35,285 nucleotides of DNA. It comes from JAKLEX01 sp035327525. GTDB lineage: Bacteria; Patescibacteriota; Minisyncoccia; Phycocordibacterales; JAACPR01. Location of the stretch: contig DAOLDC010000004.1 of the NCBI GenBank assembly GCA_035327525.1, positions 1-35,285 of the forward strand, in the 5' to 3' direction. Below the pieces are notes generated by a model, which ran no database searches, was not told the origin of the DNA, and saw nothing but the letters and a program-made list of their open reading frames with translations. The position numbers and the translations under genes were made by a program. Shown here piece by piece: positions 5,987 through 12,759 of this stretch (its first letter is position 1; each line of letters opens with the position of its first letter).

Positions 5987-7232
5987 ATCGCATAATGATG
6001 AGATCAATAAATACAGGATCTATTTCGACCATGAAGACCCTACGGTTTAACTGTTCAGCACAAATGAGTTCACCGCCCGAACCACCGAATAGAGACAAAA
6101 TATTGTCACCAACTTTTGTACATCGTTTAATTGCTTTTTCATGAAGAGTTACTGGCTTCTCTGTCGGATGCTCATATTCGTTACCAGATAATCGATTTAC
6201 CGCCCAGACATCAATCATGTCGTAGAATTCATCAATCACTCGATGACCATTTGTTGTCTCTTTATTCATAATTTCATTGAAATTATGATATGACTTATTG
6301 AGAAATGGCTTACCACGAACTCCATAGGTAACGGGTTCATAAATCTTAGAGAACGCAACATTAGGTGTCGGGTTGGCTATGCCTTTTAGCCAAATACATG
6401 TACGCTTGAAATCAATCCCAAGTTCACCATAGAGCTTCTGTACCAATGAAGCGTATCTTTGATCCGAGTAATAAAAGATATGGGCATCTTTGTTTGATAC
6501 TGACAAAGCATTTTCCATAGTTTTTTTGAGGAATGCCTCATATTCTACATCTGACATGGAATCTTTCACTGAACCACCATAATTTTTAGTACCACCAACC
6601 CCTTTTTCATAACTTAAAGCAATGTTATAAATCGGGTCATTGTAGATCATATCCATTTTATGTTCTCCAACTACTTTCTTTACTGATTCAATATCCGTTG
6701 AGTCACCACAGTAAAGAAAATGAGAACCGAGTTGATATAAATCTCCTAACTTACTTTTTGGCTTCTTGATTTGTTCTAATGCTTTCTTTGTAGAAAAGTC
6801 ATCCTCATCAACTTCAAGGTCACCATAAAGAAATTCAAGTTCATCTGGCTCAAAGCCAGAATCAAGGAGAAACTCTTCCTCAAATTCTTTCAGAAGTTCT
6901 TCGCTCCATTCACCCGAGATAGCATTGAGTCTTAGACACAAAGCTTTTTCTTTTTCAAGATCAGCGATAGAAAGTTTAATGACAGGAACTTCTTTGTATC
7001 CAAGTTCCTTACAAGCCTTCCATCGCATTTCACCACCAATGATGATATTGGCTCGAGAAGGGTGTGTGTTGATAATAATAGGATCAACTATTGAATGCTC
7101 ACCAATTGATCGTTTAAGCTGTATAACAGCTTCTTTTGTATGAATACGTGGATTGTATTCATTTGATTTGAGTTCGTTAATACGAACGTACGCTAAATTA
7201 AGCGCATGAGAATCTTGATTACTCATAGACAA
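5946..7232 (-). CDS. ParB-like domain fused to DNA methyltransferase
   Basis: Protein of 428 residues. Residues about 12-100 form a ParB/sulfiredoxin-like N-terminal domain (NPRIHT; GGEMRWKACKELG at 66-78). The rest is a beta-class DNA methyltransferase with motif IV before motif I (LSLFGGSGG near 388). The catalytic motif IV reads NDPIYN (198-203): the second proline of the usual DPPY is isoleucine. Such ParB-methylase fusions are common in phages and prophages. It is the first gene of the operon methylase-methylase-terminase-like. Its promoter at 7350-7378 overlaps a perfect palindrome, so it is probably repressor controlled. The odd motif may lower or abolish activity. Confidence 0.85.
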   Translation of the reverse strand: MSMSNQDSHALNLAYVRINELKSNEYNPRIHTKEAVIQLKRSIGEHSIVDPIIINTHPSRANIIIGGEMRWKACKELGYKEVPVIKLSIADLEKEKALCLRLNAISGEWSEELLKEFEEEFLLDSGFEPDELEFLYGDLEVDEDDFSTKKALEQIKKPKSKLGDLYQLGSHFLYCGDSTDIESVKKVVGEHKMDMIYNDPIYNIALSYEKGVGGTKNYGGSVKDSMSDVEYEAFLKKTMENALSVSNKDAHIFYYSDQRYASLVQKLYGELGIDFKRTCIWLKGIANPTPNVAFSKIYEPVTYGVRGKPFLNKSYHNFNEIMNKETTNGHRVIDEFYDMIDVWAVNRLSGNEYEHPTEKPVTLHEKAIKRCTKVGDNILSLFGGSGGELICAEQLNRRVFMVEIDPVFIDLIIMRYEHYTKNKAIKLN

Positions 7233-7349
7233 AATAAAGTTAACTAATAAAAATCAGTTTAGTTTCCGTTTAGTTGCCCAAAGAGAATCTTAAGCTCCTC
7301 AATGATTATTCTGAATGTATCAACTTATTTTTTAAAAAACAATGCCAAA

Positions 7350-7384
7350 AAAATATTTTATATGCAACACAGTGTCAACACTGT
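7350..7384 (-). promoter_or_regulatory. promoter and overlapping operator of the methyltransferase operon
   Basis: Minus-strand TTGACA (7378-7373), 17-bp spacer, TATTTT (7355-7350). The -35 box lies inside the perfect palindrome ACAGTGT-CA-ACACTGT (7369-7384). A protein bound there would block RNA polymerase, as in phage repressor control. The transcript would have a leader of about 110 nt. Confidence 0.5.
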
Positions 7385-7568
7385 CAAGAGCGTAAATTGA
7401 AATCAATTTTTTAGCTTATTCTATCTATGTTTTTTCAAAAGAGAGAGGGTAAAAAAGTTTTCCACACTAAAAACCCTTTACGCAATGTCAATTGATTTGT
7501 GTCTATATGTTTTTATTGTTTCGTATCTTTTTTACTTAAATTTAAAAATGGTAAAAAGTGTCGGATTT

Positions 7569-7587
7569 GTCGGATTCTATATCCGAC
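7569..7587. repeat. inverted repeat upstream of the folded element
   Basis: GTCGGAT (7569-7575) and ATCCGAC (7581-7587) are perfect 7-bp arms around TCTAT. A further copy of TCGGATT lies directly upstream at 7561. It precedes the predicted promoter at 7598-7626 by about 10 bp, so it may be a binding site for a regulator. Confidence 0.4.
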
Positions 7588-7597
7588 TCACATGCCT

Positions 7598-7626
7598 TAA
7601 ACATGACTCGAGAAATATGCTAAAAT
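7598..7626 (+). promoter_or_regulatory. predicted promoter of the folded element
   Basis: TAAACA (7598-7603), 17-bp spacer, and an extended -10 TGC-TAAAAT (7618-7626). Transcription would start near 7633. No protein gene follows on the plus strand, only the folded element. Confidence 0.4.
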
Positions 7627-7632
7627 ACCCTT

Positions 7633-7887
7633 ACAAGGATTGAATTCGTGGGCACTTAACTCATATGGCCCGCAACGACCTTTTTGGGCGACGCAAAGCG
7701 TCGTTCGAAAAGGGCGTCTTGTGTAATAGTGAGAGTGAGATGAGAAAGGCGGAGGCGGTTTACGATTTTGCGAAGCAAAATTGTCGCCGAGCCGGGGTCG
7801 CGAACACTTTGTAAAATTTGAGCCGAATTTTTATGAGGCGAAAAATTTTACTTAGTGATTCGTGACCGAATCTCACTCTCTCCGCCA
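7633..7887 (+). ncRNA. GC-rich multi-hairpin element, candidate structured RNA
   Basis: In an otherwise AT-rich gene-free stretch this segment is visibly GC-richer and folds repeatedly. The stems are: GTGGGC/GCCCGC near 7649-7673; CCTTTT/AAAAGG enclosing CGACGC-AAA-GCGTCG (7679-7713); ACGATTTTGC-GAA-GCAAAATTGT closed by GGCG/CGCC (7754-7788); a long imperfect stem from GGTCGCGAA (7796) to TTCGTGACC (7867); and an outer 11-bp perfect stem, GAGAGTGAGAT (7731-7741) with ATCTCACTCTC (7870-7880). The last 20 nt (7868-7887) read like a tRNA-Ser 3' end with CCA. It shares blocks with 17238-17331. RNase P, SRP, 6S and tmRNA signatures were not found. Confidence 0.45.
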
Positions 7888-8076
7888 GAATTTTAAACTT
7901 ATTTTCTCTATATCTTTATTATTTTAAGAAATACTTTCAAAACACTCCTTAATTATATTTTTTCTTACGTTATCCCACGAGAATATTTCACCACCCATTG
8001 CAACCCAAACACCGTTTGATAATAGATGAATAGTTACGATAATGAATCCTAAAAAAATAAATTTTTAAATAAAAAA

Positions 8077-8104
8077 ATGAGTGGCGCACTGTTGCACCAC
8101 TCAT
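8077..8104 (-). terminator. terminator of the threonine synthase gene
   Basis: Arms ATGAGTGG and CCACTCAT enclose a 12-nt interior. On the minus strand the stem is followed by a run of T. It lies directly after the thrC stop. Confidence 0.8.
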
Positions 8105-8111
8105 AGAGGAA

Positions 8112-9431
8112 TTAGACTTCGATTATTCCTGCAACCTCCTCAGTTTCGCAGGTTTTTGTTTCGATTACGGCGTTTTTTCCAAACTGCACCGGTACGTGTG
8201 AAAACTTCAGACCGGTAGCTGTCGAAACCAACACGACGCGCTGACCTTTTCTGACGAATCCACGCGAAACCGCTTGGCGCAATCCAGCGATTGCCGTACC
8301 AGTTTGTGGACACACAAAATGTCCGTCACTGCCAGCAACCAGAACCGCTTCGTTCAGTTCATCTTCTTTTGCGGTTAGAACAGAGCCACGCGACGCATTG
8401 ATTTCTCTCATCACCTTTTTGTAGGAAACGGGATTACCAATGAGTGCTGCTGTCGCTGTTGTTTCACCAACCGTTTCCACGGGCTTGTATTTTTTTGCCC
8501 ATCGTTCCGGATCCACAACACCAAAACCAGCATCACTGTCATACGACATTTCCCAGGAATGAGCCAGTGGATTTGCCGCCTTTGACTGGGCTCCGATAAT
8601 TTTTGGTTCACCGGAAACCAGGCCATTGTCCCGTAGGCAACGAATTCCTTTTCCGATAGAAGAAGAATTACTACCATTTCCAACCGGAACAACAAAAACA
8701 TCCGGAAACTTCCAGCCAAAAAACTGAGTGGCGAGAAACACGGTTGCTTGATGACCTTCGATCCGAGTCGGATTAATGCTGTTGATTGGAAAAGCTCTTT
8801 CGCTTCGAACCAGCTCTCCAACCACCCGCATACAATCATCGAAATTTCCCGGAATGAGAATTACTTTTGCTCCATGTGCAATCGGTTGAGCCAATTGTAC
8901 ATCAGTCACTTTGCCTTTCGGTAAAACAACTGCGCAGGTCATACCCGCTTTTGCACCATAAGCTGCTGCCATGGCGGAAGTATCACCAGTTGATGCGCAA
9001 ACAATAGTTTTTACACCGGATTTTTTGGCAACACTAATTGCTACTGTGCCACCATTATCCTTGAACGAACCAGTCGGTCCCAAACCTTCTGGCATGATCC
9101 AAAGATCAAGATCACCACCCACCCATTTCCTGAGTCTGTTACCGGCTTGCCAGAAAGGGGCTAACCCTTCACCAAGGGTAACAATTTCGGATGATGAAAT
9201 TGATGGAAAAACCAACTCACGGAAACGCCAAACGCCGGACATGCTTTCAGGATTGGTCACGTTTGGAATTGCTCGTTGATCAAACACATCGAGCAGTGAA
9301 GATGCGTACTGAACTTTTGGGTGGCAGACATCATACAAGCCACCACAGGAGCAAACAAATTTTGTTGCTCCATAAAGTTTTACTTCGCTTCTACACTCAA
9401 TACAACGCATAATCGGAATTGCATCATTCAT
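8112..9431 (-). CDS. thrC: threonine synthase
   Basis: PLP-dependent threonine synthase (O-phospho-L-homoserine to L-threonine), 439 residues. An N-terminal zinc-ribbon-like segment has C10, C13, C27 and C29. The PLP lysine is K124 in GPTGSFKDNGG, preceded by the LGEGLAPFW substrate loop. The STGDTSAMAAAYGAKAGM block and the glycine-rich VPVGNGSN phosphate-binding loop are intact. It stands alone, with its own promoter (9493-9521), a palindrome in the leader (9447-9461), a weak SD (GAAAGTGAG) and a terminator. The gene is visibly GC-richer than most neighbours and no other threonine-pathway gene is near, which suggests acquisition or a salvage or catabolic role. Confidence 0.92.
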   Translation of the reverse strand: MNDAIPIMRCIECRSEVKLYGATKFVCSCGGLYDVCHPKVQYASSLLDVFDQRAIPNVTNPESMSGVWRFRELVFPSISSSEIVTLGEGLAPFWQAGNRLRKWVGGDLDLWIMPEGLGPTGSFKDNGGTVAISVAKKSGVKTIVCASTGDTSAMAAAYGAKAGMTCAVVLPKGKVTDVQLAQPIAHGAKVILIPGNFDDCMRVVGELVRSERAFPINSINPTRIEGHQATVFLATQFFGWKFPDVFVVPVGNGSNSSSIGKGIRCLRDNGLVSGEPKIIGAQSKAANPLAHSWEMSYDSDAGFGVVDPERWAKKYKPVETVGETTATAALIGNPVSYKKVMREINASRGSVLTAKEDELNEAVLVAGSDGHFVCPQTGTAIAGLRQAVSRGFVRKGQRVVLVSTATGLKFSHVPVQFGKNAVIETKTCETEEVAGIIEV

Positions 9432-9446
9432 ACTATTCTCACTTTC

Positions 9447-9461
9447 TTGGGTTTAACCCAA
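9447..9461. promoter_or_regulatory. perfect palindrome in the thrC leader
   Basis: TTGGGTT-T-AACCCAA lies between the predicted thrC promoter and its start codon, 16 bp upstream of the ATG. It could be a repressor operator or an RNA hairpin covering the SD region. Confidence 0.4.
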
Positions 9462-9492
9462 TTTCCCTATTTTAAACAACGTTCTAAGTTGA

Positions 9493-9521
9493 ACGATACA
9501 GAGTTTTGTGATGTGTGTCAA
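9493..9521 (-). promoter_or_regulatory. predicted thrC promoter
   Basis: Consensus -35 TTGACA (9521-9516), 17-bp spacer, -10 TATCGT (9498-9493) on the minus strand. The leader would be about 55 nt long. Confidence 0.5.
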
Positions 9522-9609
9522 TACAGCGTTATGGTTCAATACCTTGGAAATCACCCACACCTTTTTACACTTCTTTACATTTATTCTACAATGAAAAGTA
9601 GACGAGCCT

Positions 9610-9642
9610 AAATAAAAAAGCGACCTCTACTTGTGGTAGAGG
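9610..9642 (-). terminator. terminator of the 55-aa membrane peptide gene
   Basis: CCTCTAC (9624-9630) and GTAGAGG (9636-9642) form a perfect 7-bp stem. On the minus strand it is followed by a T-rich tract. Confidence 0.75.
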
Positions 9643-9662
9643 CCTGAAGGTGGGTTACTTAT

Positions 9663-9830
9663 TTAGTTAAGTACAATGTCCATAAATAATGCAACTGATG
9701 CAGATATGAACATTAGACCAATAAAAAAGTCCCTTACTCGGACTGATCTGTTCCTGCAAATCACGGCTATAATTGGACTTGCGACACAGACTATAATTGA
9801 TACGAGAAATACAACTTCTAGAGTATTCAT
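9663..9830 (-). CDS. small two-segment membrane protein, 55 residues
   Basis: An ATG at 9830 is preceded by a good SD (AGGGGTG, 3 nt before the ATG) and opens a 55-residue frame ending at 9663. Two hydrophobic segments (about 5-24 and 35-54) are separated by a basic loop, CRNRSVRVRD, as expected for a hairpin membrane peptide. A terminator follows about 20 bp after the stop. SD, hydrophobicity pattern and terminator together support a real gene. No family recognised. Its SD-plus-terminator organisation matches the neighbouring thrC and 264-residue genes. Confidence 0.65.
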   Translation of the reverse strand: MNTLEVVFLVSIIVCVASPIIAVICRNRSVRVRDFFIGLMFISASVALFMDIVLN

Positions 9831-9923
9831 GTTCACCCCTAATTTTAATGTTCAAACTCACTTCAGATTTTAATTTATAATTATTTTACTTAAAAAGCAA
9901 GAATCTGAAATTTTCTAACATAA

Positions 9924-9960
9924 AGTAAAAGAGCCTCAGCGAAAAATTCCGCGGAGGCTC
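9924..9960 (-). terminator. terminator of the 264-residue gene
   Basis: GAGCCTC (9931-9937) and GAGGCTC (9954-9960), with an inner GCG/CGC, form the stem. A T-rich tract follows on the minus strand. It lies 24 bp after the stop of the 264-residue gene. Confidence 0.8.
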
Positions 9961-9983
9961 AAGGTTTCAAGAGGAACAAGTCC

Positions 9984-10778
9984 TCAAGTATTCAAGTTCC
10001 GCTTTCTCCGTCCTTTGCGCCGTGCCGCCGACAAGCCGAGGTGGCCATGGCGAGGAACATCGTACCAGGTGCCGACACGGAGACCTTTGGCATCGAAGTC
10101 GCCGACAACGACACGGCGACCGTCCGAGTCGAGACTGGATGTTCGAACATAGACTCGTTCAAACAAACGCTCACCTGTAGCGCGGAAATGGCCGATAATG
10201 GTGTAGACCATAATCTGAGCAGTCGGCATTTCCTCATCTTTCGAGAGGAGTGCTTGTTGCTCATTCCATGACTTTGCGGTTGAATCGGCGGTCGGTTCCT
10301 TGCGGATCAAATGCCAACCAACTTCACCCTTGTCCTTGGCGAATCCTTGCTTATTGTACCAGTCTTGGTTATAGAACAAGGTTTTGCCGTCAACGTGACC
10401 ACGGATGTCGAGAATCGACATTGGCAACACCGCGATGAGAACATGAGTATCCTTGCAGAAAACGAGGACCTCTTCTCTCCACGGAATTTCGGCGAGAATT
10501 GCGAGCTGCTGTTTCTGGGGGTTAACCCCAAAGTGCTTCATCGCTTCTTCAACACCGAACATGTTCCTGCCCATGATTTCGCGGGCGCGCTTCTGTGAGG
10601 TCGACGGTTCGAAACCGCCAGAAACTGCAAAATGAGCAAGCCTGTTCGTAAAATCGACATCGGTATTCAGTCGATTGGCTACGTTACCAGCTTGGTCACC
10701 GAGTGCCAGCCAAAAACGTTGGTTAGCTCCGTTGAGTATGCCACTTGGCACATTTGTCCATGCCATTTTATTATTCAT
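9984..10778 (-). CDS. unknown soluble protein, 264 residues
   Basis: I do not recognise a named domain. It has no signal peptide or membrane segment. Visible landmarks are NQRFWLALGDQAGNVANRL near the N-terminus, the EVGWHLIRKEP block near 158, PTAQIMVYTIIGHFRATGERL near 190, VYVRTSSLDSDGRRVVVGDF, and a basic arginine/lysine tail after LGLSAARR. I have the impression of a similar architecture in other Patescibacteria hypotheticals, but cannot verify it. The start has a purine-rich SD (GAGAGA). The gene is much GC-richer than the flanks, carries its own terminator, and has a long leader from the promoter at 10958-10986. The basic tail would suit nucleic-acid or ribosome binding; that is inference. 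Confidence 0.8.
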   Translation of the reverse strand: MNNKMAWTNVPSGILNGANQRFWLALGDQAGNVANRLNTDVDFTNRLAHFAVSGGFEPSTSQKRAREIMGRNMFGVEEAMKHFGVNPQKQQLAILAEIPWREEVLVFCKDTHVLIAVLPMSILDIRGHVDGKTLFYNQDWYNKQGFAKDKGEVGWHLIRKEPTADSTAKSWNEQQALLSKDEEMPTAQIMVYTIIGHFRATGERLFERVYVRTSSLDSDGRRVVVGDFDAKGLRVGTWYDVPRHGHLGLSAARRKGRRKRNLNT

Positions 10779-10957
10779 AACTGTCTCTCTTTCTCTGTTA
10801 GCCTTTTTGAAATTATCTTAAAGGCGACTAGATTTGAGAATACGATCTCATTTATACGTCTTGCCTCAGTTGAGACGAGCTTTTTATTTACTTTTTTAAA
10901 AAATATCCAAAAAGCTCGCCTCAAGCAGTGAATTCTTGTAAAAGAACAGTCGCAAAT
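10779..10957 (-). promoter_or_regulatory. long leader of the 264-residue gene with hairpins
   Basis: About 165 nt of predicted 5' untranslated RNA. It contains a long imperfect inverted repeat in which CGAGCTTTTT near 10878 pairs with AAAAAGCTCG near 10909. The inner T-run and A-run (about 10891-10903) also pair. This could be an attenuator or a bidirectional terminator. No protein gene is visible in it. Confidence 0.35.
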
Positions 10958-11038
10958 AATATATCAAATTATATGTGGTTTGTCAATTTTGTAACATTGC
11001 AGCAGAAAATTGACAAACCAACTAATTGCTAGTAAAAA
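10958..11038. promoter_or_regulatory. divergent promoters built on a perfect 15-bp inverted repeat
   Basis: TGGTTTGTCAATTTT (10976-10990) and AAAATTGACAAACCA (11006-11020) are perfect complements separated by 15 nt. Each arm carries one -35 box. Minus promoter: TTGACA (10986-10981), 17-bp spacer, TATATT (10963-10958), toward the 264-residue gene. Plus promoter: TTGACA (11010-11015), 17-bp spacer, TAAAAA (11033-11038), toward the membrane protein at 11087. The two genes should be expressed together or controlled by one dimeric regulator. Confidence 0.6.
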
Positions 11039-11086
11039 TATCCCAGAAGGGTACGAAACATAACAGTAAAGAAAGAGGGGTCTAGT

Positions 11087-11500
11087 ATGAATAAGTTCCT
11101 TGGCGTGGTTTTTTTGGTTATCACCATAGTGATGATCATGGCGTTTGGTTCAAACTTTGCCATTATTTTGGAGAAATCCGATTTGTTTGGCACAGCGGTT
11201 ATCTCAAAAATCGTGTTTGGCGGCAAAGTGGTTATGTGGATTAACTGGATGATAATTGTGATGTTGTTACTTAGTAACAATTCAGTTGATACACACAAAA
11301 AATTTGCGCTCATTATTTTTGTAATAACATCGATAATGATTATTGGTTCACATGATCACGGACCAATTTTTTTTAAAGTATGCACTTCAATAATGAGTTG
11401 CATACTCACCATCAGTGGTGCTGCTTGTTTTGCGATGCTGTCATACACAAATTTTGTCATAGATGAAATACCTATGGACCAAATTGACGGCAGGGACTGA
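11087..11500 (+). CDS. four-helix membrane protein, unknown
   Basis: Integral membrane protein of 137 residues with about four hydrophobic segments (5-28, 36-62, 72-92, 99-121) and a short acidic C-terminal tail. The ATG has an SD-like AGAGGGG sequence 8 nt upstream and is driven by the plus-strand half of the divergent promoter pair. I recognise no family motif. Its promoter is shared symmetrically with the 264-residue gene, so a common stimulus is likely. A convergent terminator region follows at 11528-11567. Confidence 0.65.
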   Translation: MNKFLGVVFLVITIVMIMAFGSNFAIILEKSDLFGTAVISKIVFGGKVVMWINWMIIVMLLLSNNSVDTHKKFALIIFVITSIMIIGSHDHGPIFFKVCTSIMSCILTISGAACFAMLSYTNFVIDEIPMDQIDGRD

Positions 11501-11527
11501 ACTATTGCCGACATCAAATGGCACCAA

Positions 11528-11567
11528 ACAGGGTTTTCGCGCTTCGGCTCGATGATCCTGTTTTTTT
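11528..11567 (+). terminator. terminator after the four-helix membrane protein
   Basis: ACAGG (11528-11532) and CCTGT (11557-11561) close a stem with an inner GC block and a TTCG loop, followed by seven T. It separates this gene from the convergent HIT gene. Confidence 0.6.
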
Positions 11568-11572
11568 ATACA

Positions 11573-12073
11573 CTACTTTTGACTCGCAACAATATCTGAT
11601 GCGAGTTTTTTTAATTTTTCTGAATCGGCTATTGGACCGCCAGCAGAGGAAATCCATCCTTCATATTTTTCGAACCAAAACTCTTTTTCAGAAAGTATTT
11701 GTTGCCATTCCCCTCTTTTTAATTTTTCTGTGCCATGCATTGGAAACAATTTGATATGCGCATGATTGATGCCGGTTCCTTCCATTATCACACCAACTCG
11801 TCCAACATCTTCAAAATAGTTTTCTAAAATTTTAGAAACTTTTTTTGTGACGATAATAAATTTCTGCAACATTTCATCGGGCATTTTCATAACATCGCTG
11901 TCATAATGTTTTTTTGGAATTACACAAGAAAAACCTTCAGTATTCGGATCAATGGAAAGAAAGGCCATGAATTCTTCGTTTTCCCAAAATATGCCAGGAG
12001 TATTAATACGCCGATTTGCGATTTCGCAAAAAATACACTTTTGATCTATTGTTTTTTCAATATACTTTGCCAT
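11573..12073 (-). CDS. HIT-family nucleotide-binding hydrolase
   Basis: Histidine-triad protein of 166 residues, related to Hint and Ap4A hydrolases. The N-terminal CIFCEI (13-18) is the usual HIT start, with ENEEFMAFLSIDPNTEGFSCVIPKKH following. The triad region reads GINHAHIKLFP: the first two histidines, including the expected catalytic middle one, are present, and the third is replaced by lysine. Substrate cannot be read from sequence; nucleoside phosphoramidates or dinucleoside polyphosphates are the family norm. The ATG lacks an SD. It is transcribed divergently from msrA. Confidence 0.85.
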   Translation of the reverse strand: MAKYIEKTIDQKCIFCEIANRRINTPGIFWENEEFMAFLSIDPNTEGFSCVIPKKHYDSDVMKMPDEMLQKFIIVTKKVSKILENYFEDVGRVGVIMEGTGINHAHIKLFPMHGTEKLKRGEWQQILSEKEFWFEKYEGWISSAGGPIADSEKLKKLASDIVASQK

Positions 12074-12139
12074 TTTTATATTTTAACACTTTTTTATATT
12101 TTTATAAAAGAAAAACTATTCTCAATGCGAATCAGCACA

Positions 12140-12169
12140 TTTACATAATAATGTTTGAGTTGTTATAAT
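12140..12169 (+). promoter_or_regulatory. predicted msrA-msrB promoter
   Basis: TTTACA (12140-12145), 18-bp spacer and a perfect TATAAT (12164-12169), about 30 nt upstream of the msrA start. Confidence 0.55.
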
Positions 12170-12206
12170 TTTTATATACATTAATACTTTAATAACTATT
12201 TAAAAA

Positions 12207-12749
12207 ATGAAAAATAACAACCTCGCAACTGCAGTATTCGCCAACGGGTGTTTTTGGTGTACAGAAGCGGTCTTTGGAAAGATCAAAGGTGTCGTGTCTG
12301 TTTTGCCAGGATACACTGGTGGCACGACAAAAAATCCCGATTATACAGATGTTAGCACAGGAACAACTGGTCATGCTGAAGCGATAAAAATAGAATATGA
12401 TCCGACGGTAATATCGTACAAAGAATTGCTTGAGGTATTTTTCTACACACACGACCCAACTACGCCAAATCGTCAGGGTAACGATATCGGCACACAATAC
12501 CGTTCGGCAATTTTTTATAAAACTGTAGACGAAAAAAACGAAGCAGAAAAATTTATCAAAGAACTCACTGAAGCAAAATCATATTCAGATCCGATTGTTA
12601 CCGAAATTACACCGCTTGATGTTTTTTATGAAGCCGAAAATTATCATCACGACTATTATGAACATCATAAAGATCAACCGTATTGCAAAATAGTAATCGC
12701 CCCAAAAATAGAAAAAATTCAACATTTATTTGCAAAATTATTAAAATAA
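12207..12749 (+). CDS. msrA: peptide-methionine (S)-S-oxide reductase
   Basis: MsrA repairs S-sulfoxides of oxidised methionine. The protein is 180 residues, normal for a single-domain MsrA. The catalytic motif GCFWCTE (14-20, Cys15 catalytic) is followed by the expected GYTGG, the HAEAIKIEYDP strand and the FYTHDPTTPNRQGNDIGTQYRS block. The C-terminal NYHHDYYEHH region is also typical. There is no SD. msrB begins 10 nt after the stop, so the two reductases are co-transcribed and together cover both sulfoxide stereoisomers. Confidence 0.97.
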   Translation: MKNNNLATAVFANGCFWCTEAVFGKIKGVVSVLPGYTGGTTKNPDYTDVSTGTTGHAEAIKIEYDPTVISYKELLEVFFYTHDPTTPNRQGNDIGTQYRSAIFYKTVDEKNEAEKFIKELTEAKSYSDPIVTEITPLDVFYEAENYHHDYYEHHKDQPYCKIVIAPKIEKIQHLFAKLLK

Positions 12750-12759
12750 TAATATTTAT

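Larger units (their letters stand above)
7233..8076. other. gene-free stretch of about 840 bp
   Basis: No convincing protein gene on either strand. Besides the promoter/operator at 7350-7384, the repeat at 7569-7587, the promoter at 7598-7626 and the folded element 7633-7887, the remainder (7385-7560 and 7888-8076) is AT-rich sequence in which I see nothing definite. Confidence 0.6.

Noticed and set aside
4227..7232. A complete prophage
   Set aside because: Only a terminase-small-like gene, an HNH gene and methylases are visible. There is no large terminase, portal, capsid, tail, lysis or integrase gene, so at most a remnant or satellite.
7633..7887. RNase P RNA, SRP RNA, 6S RNA or tmRNA
   Set aside because: None of their hallmark core sequences could be found, despite the strong folding.
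10041..10635. Plus-strand frames antisense to the 264-residue gene
   Set aside because: Several overlapping frames exist because the region is GC-rich and stop-poor. None has a start signal, and the minus frame has SD, promoter and terminator.
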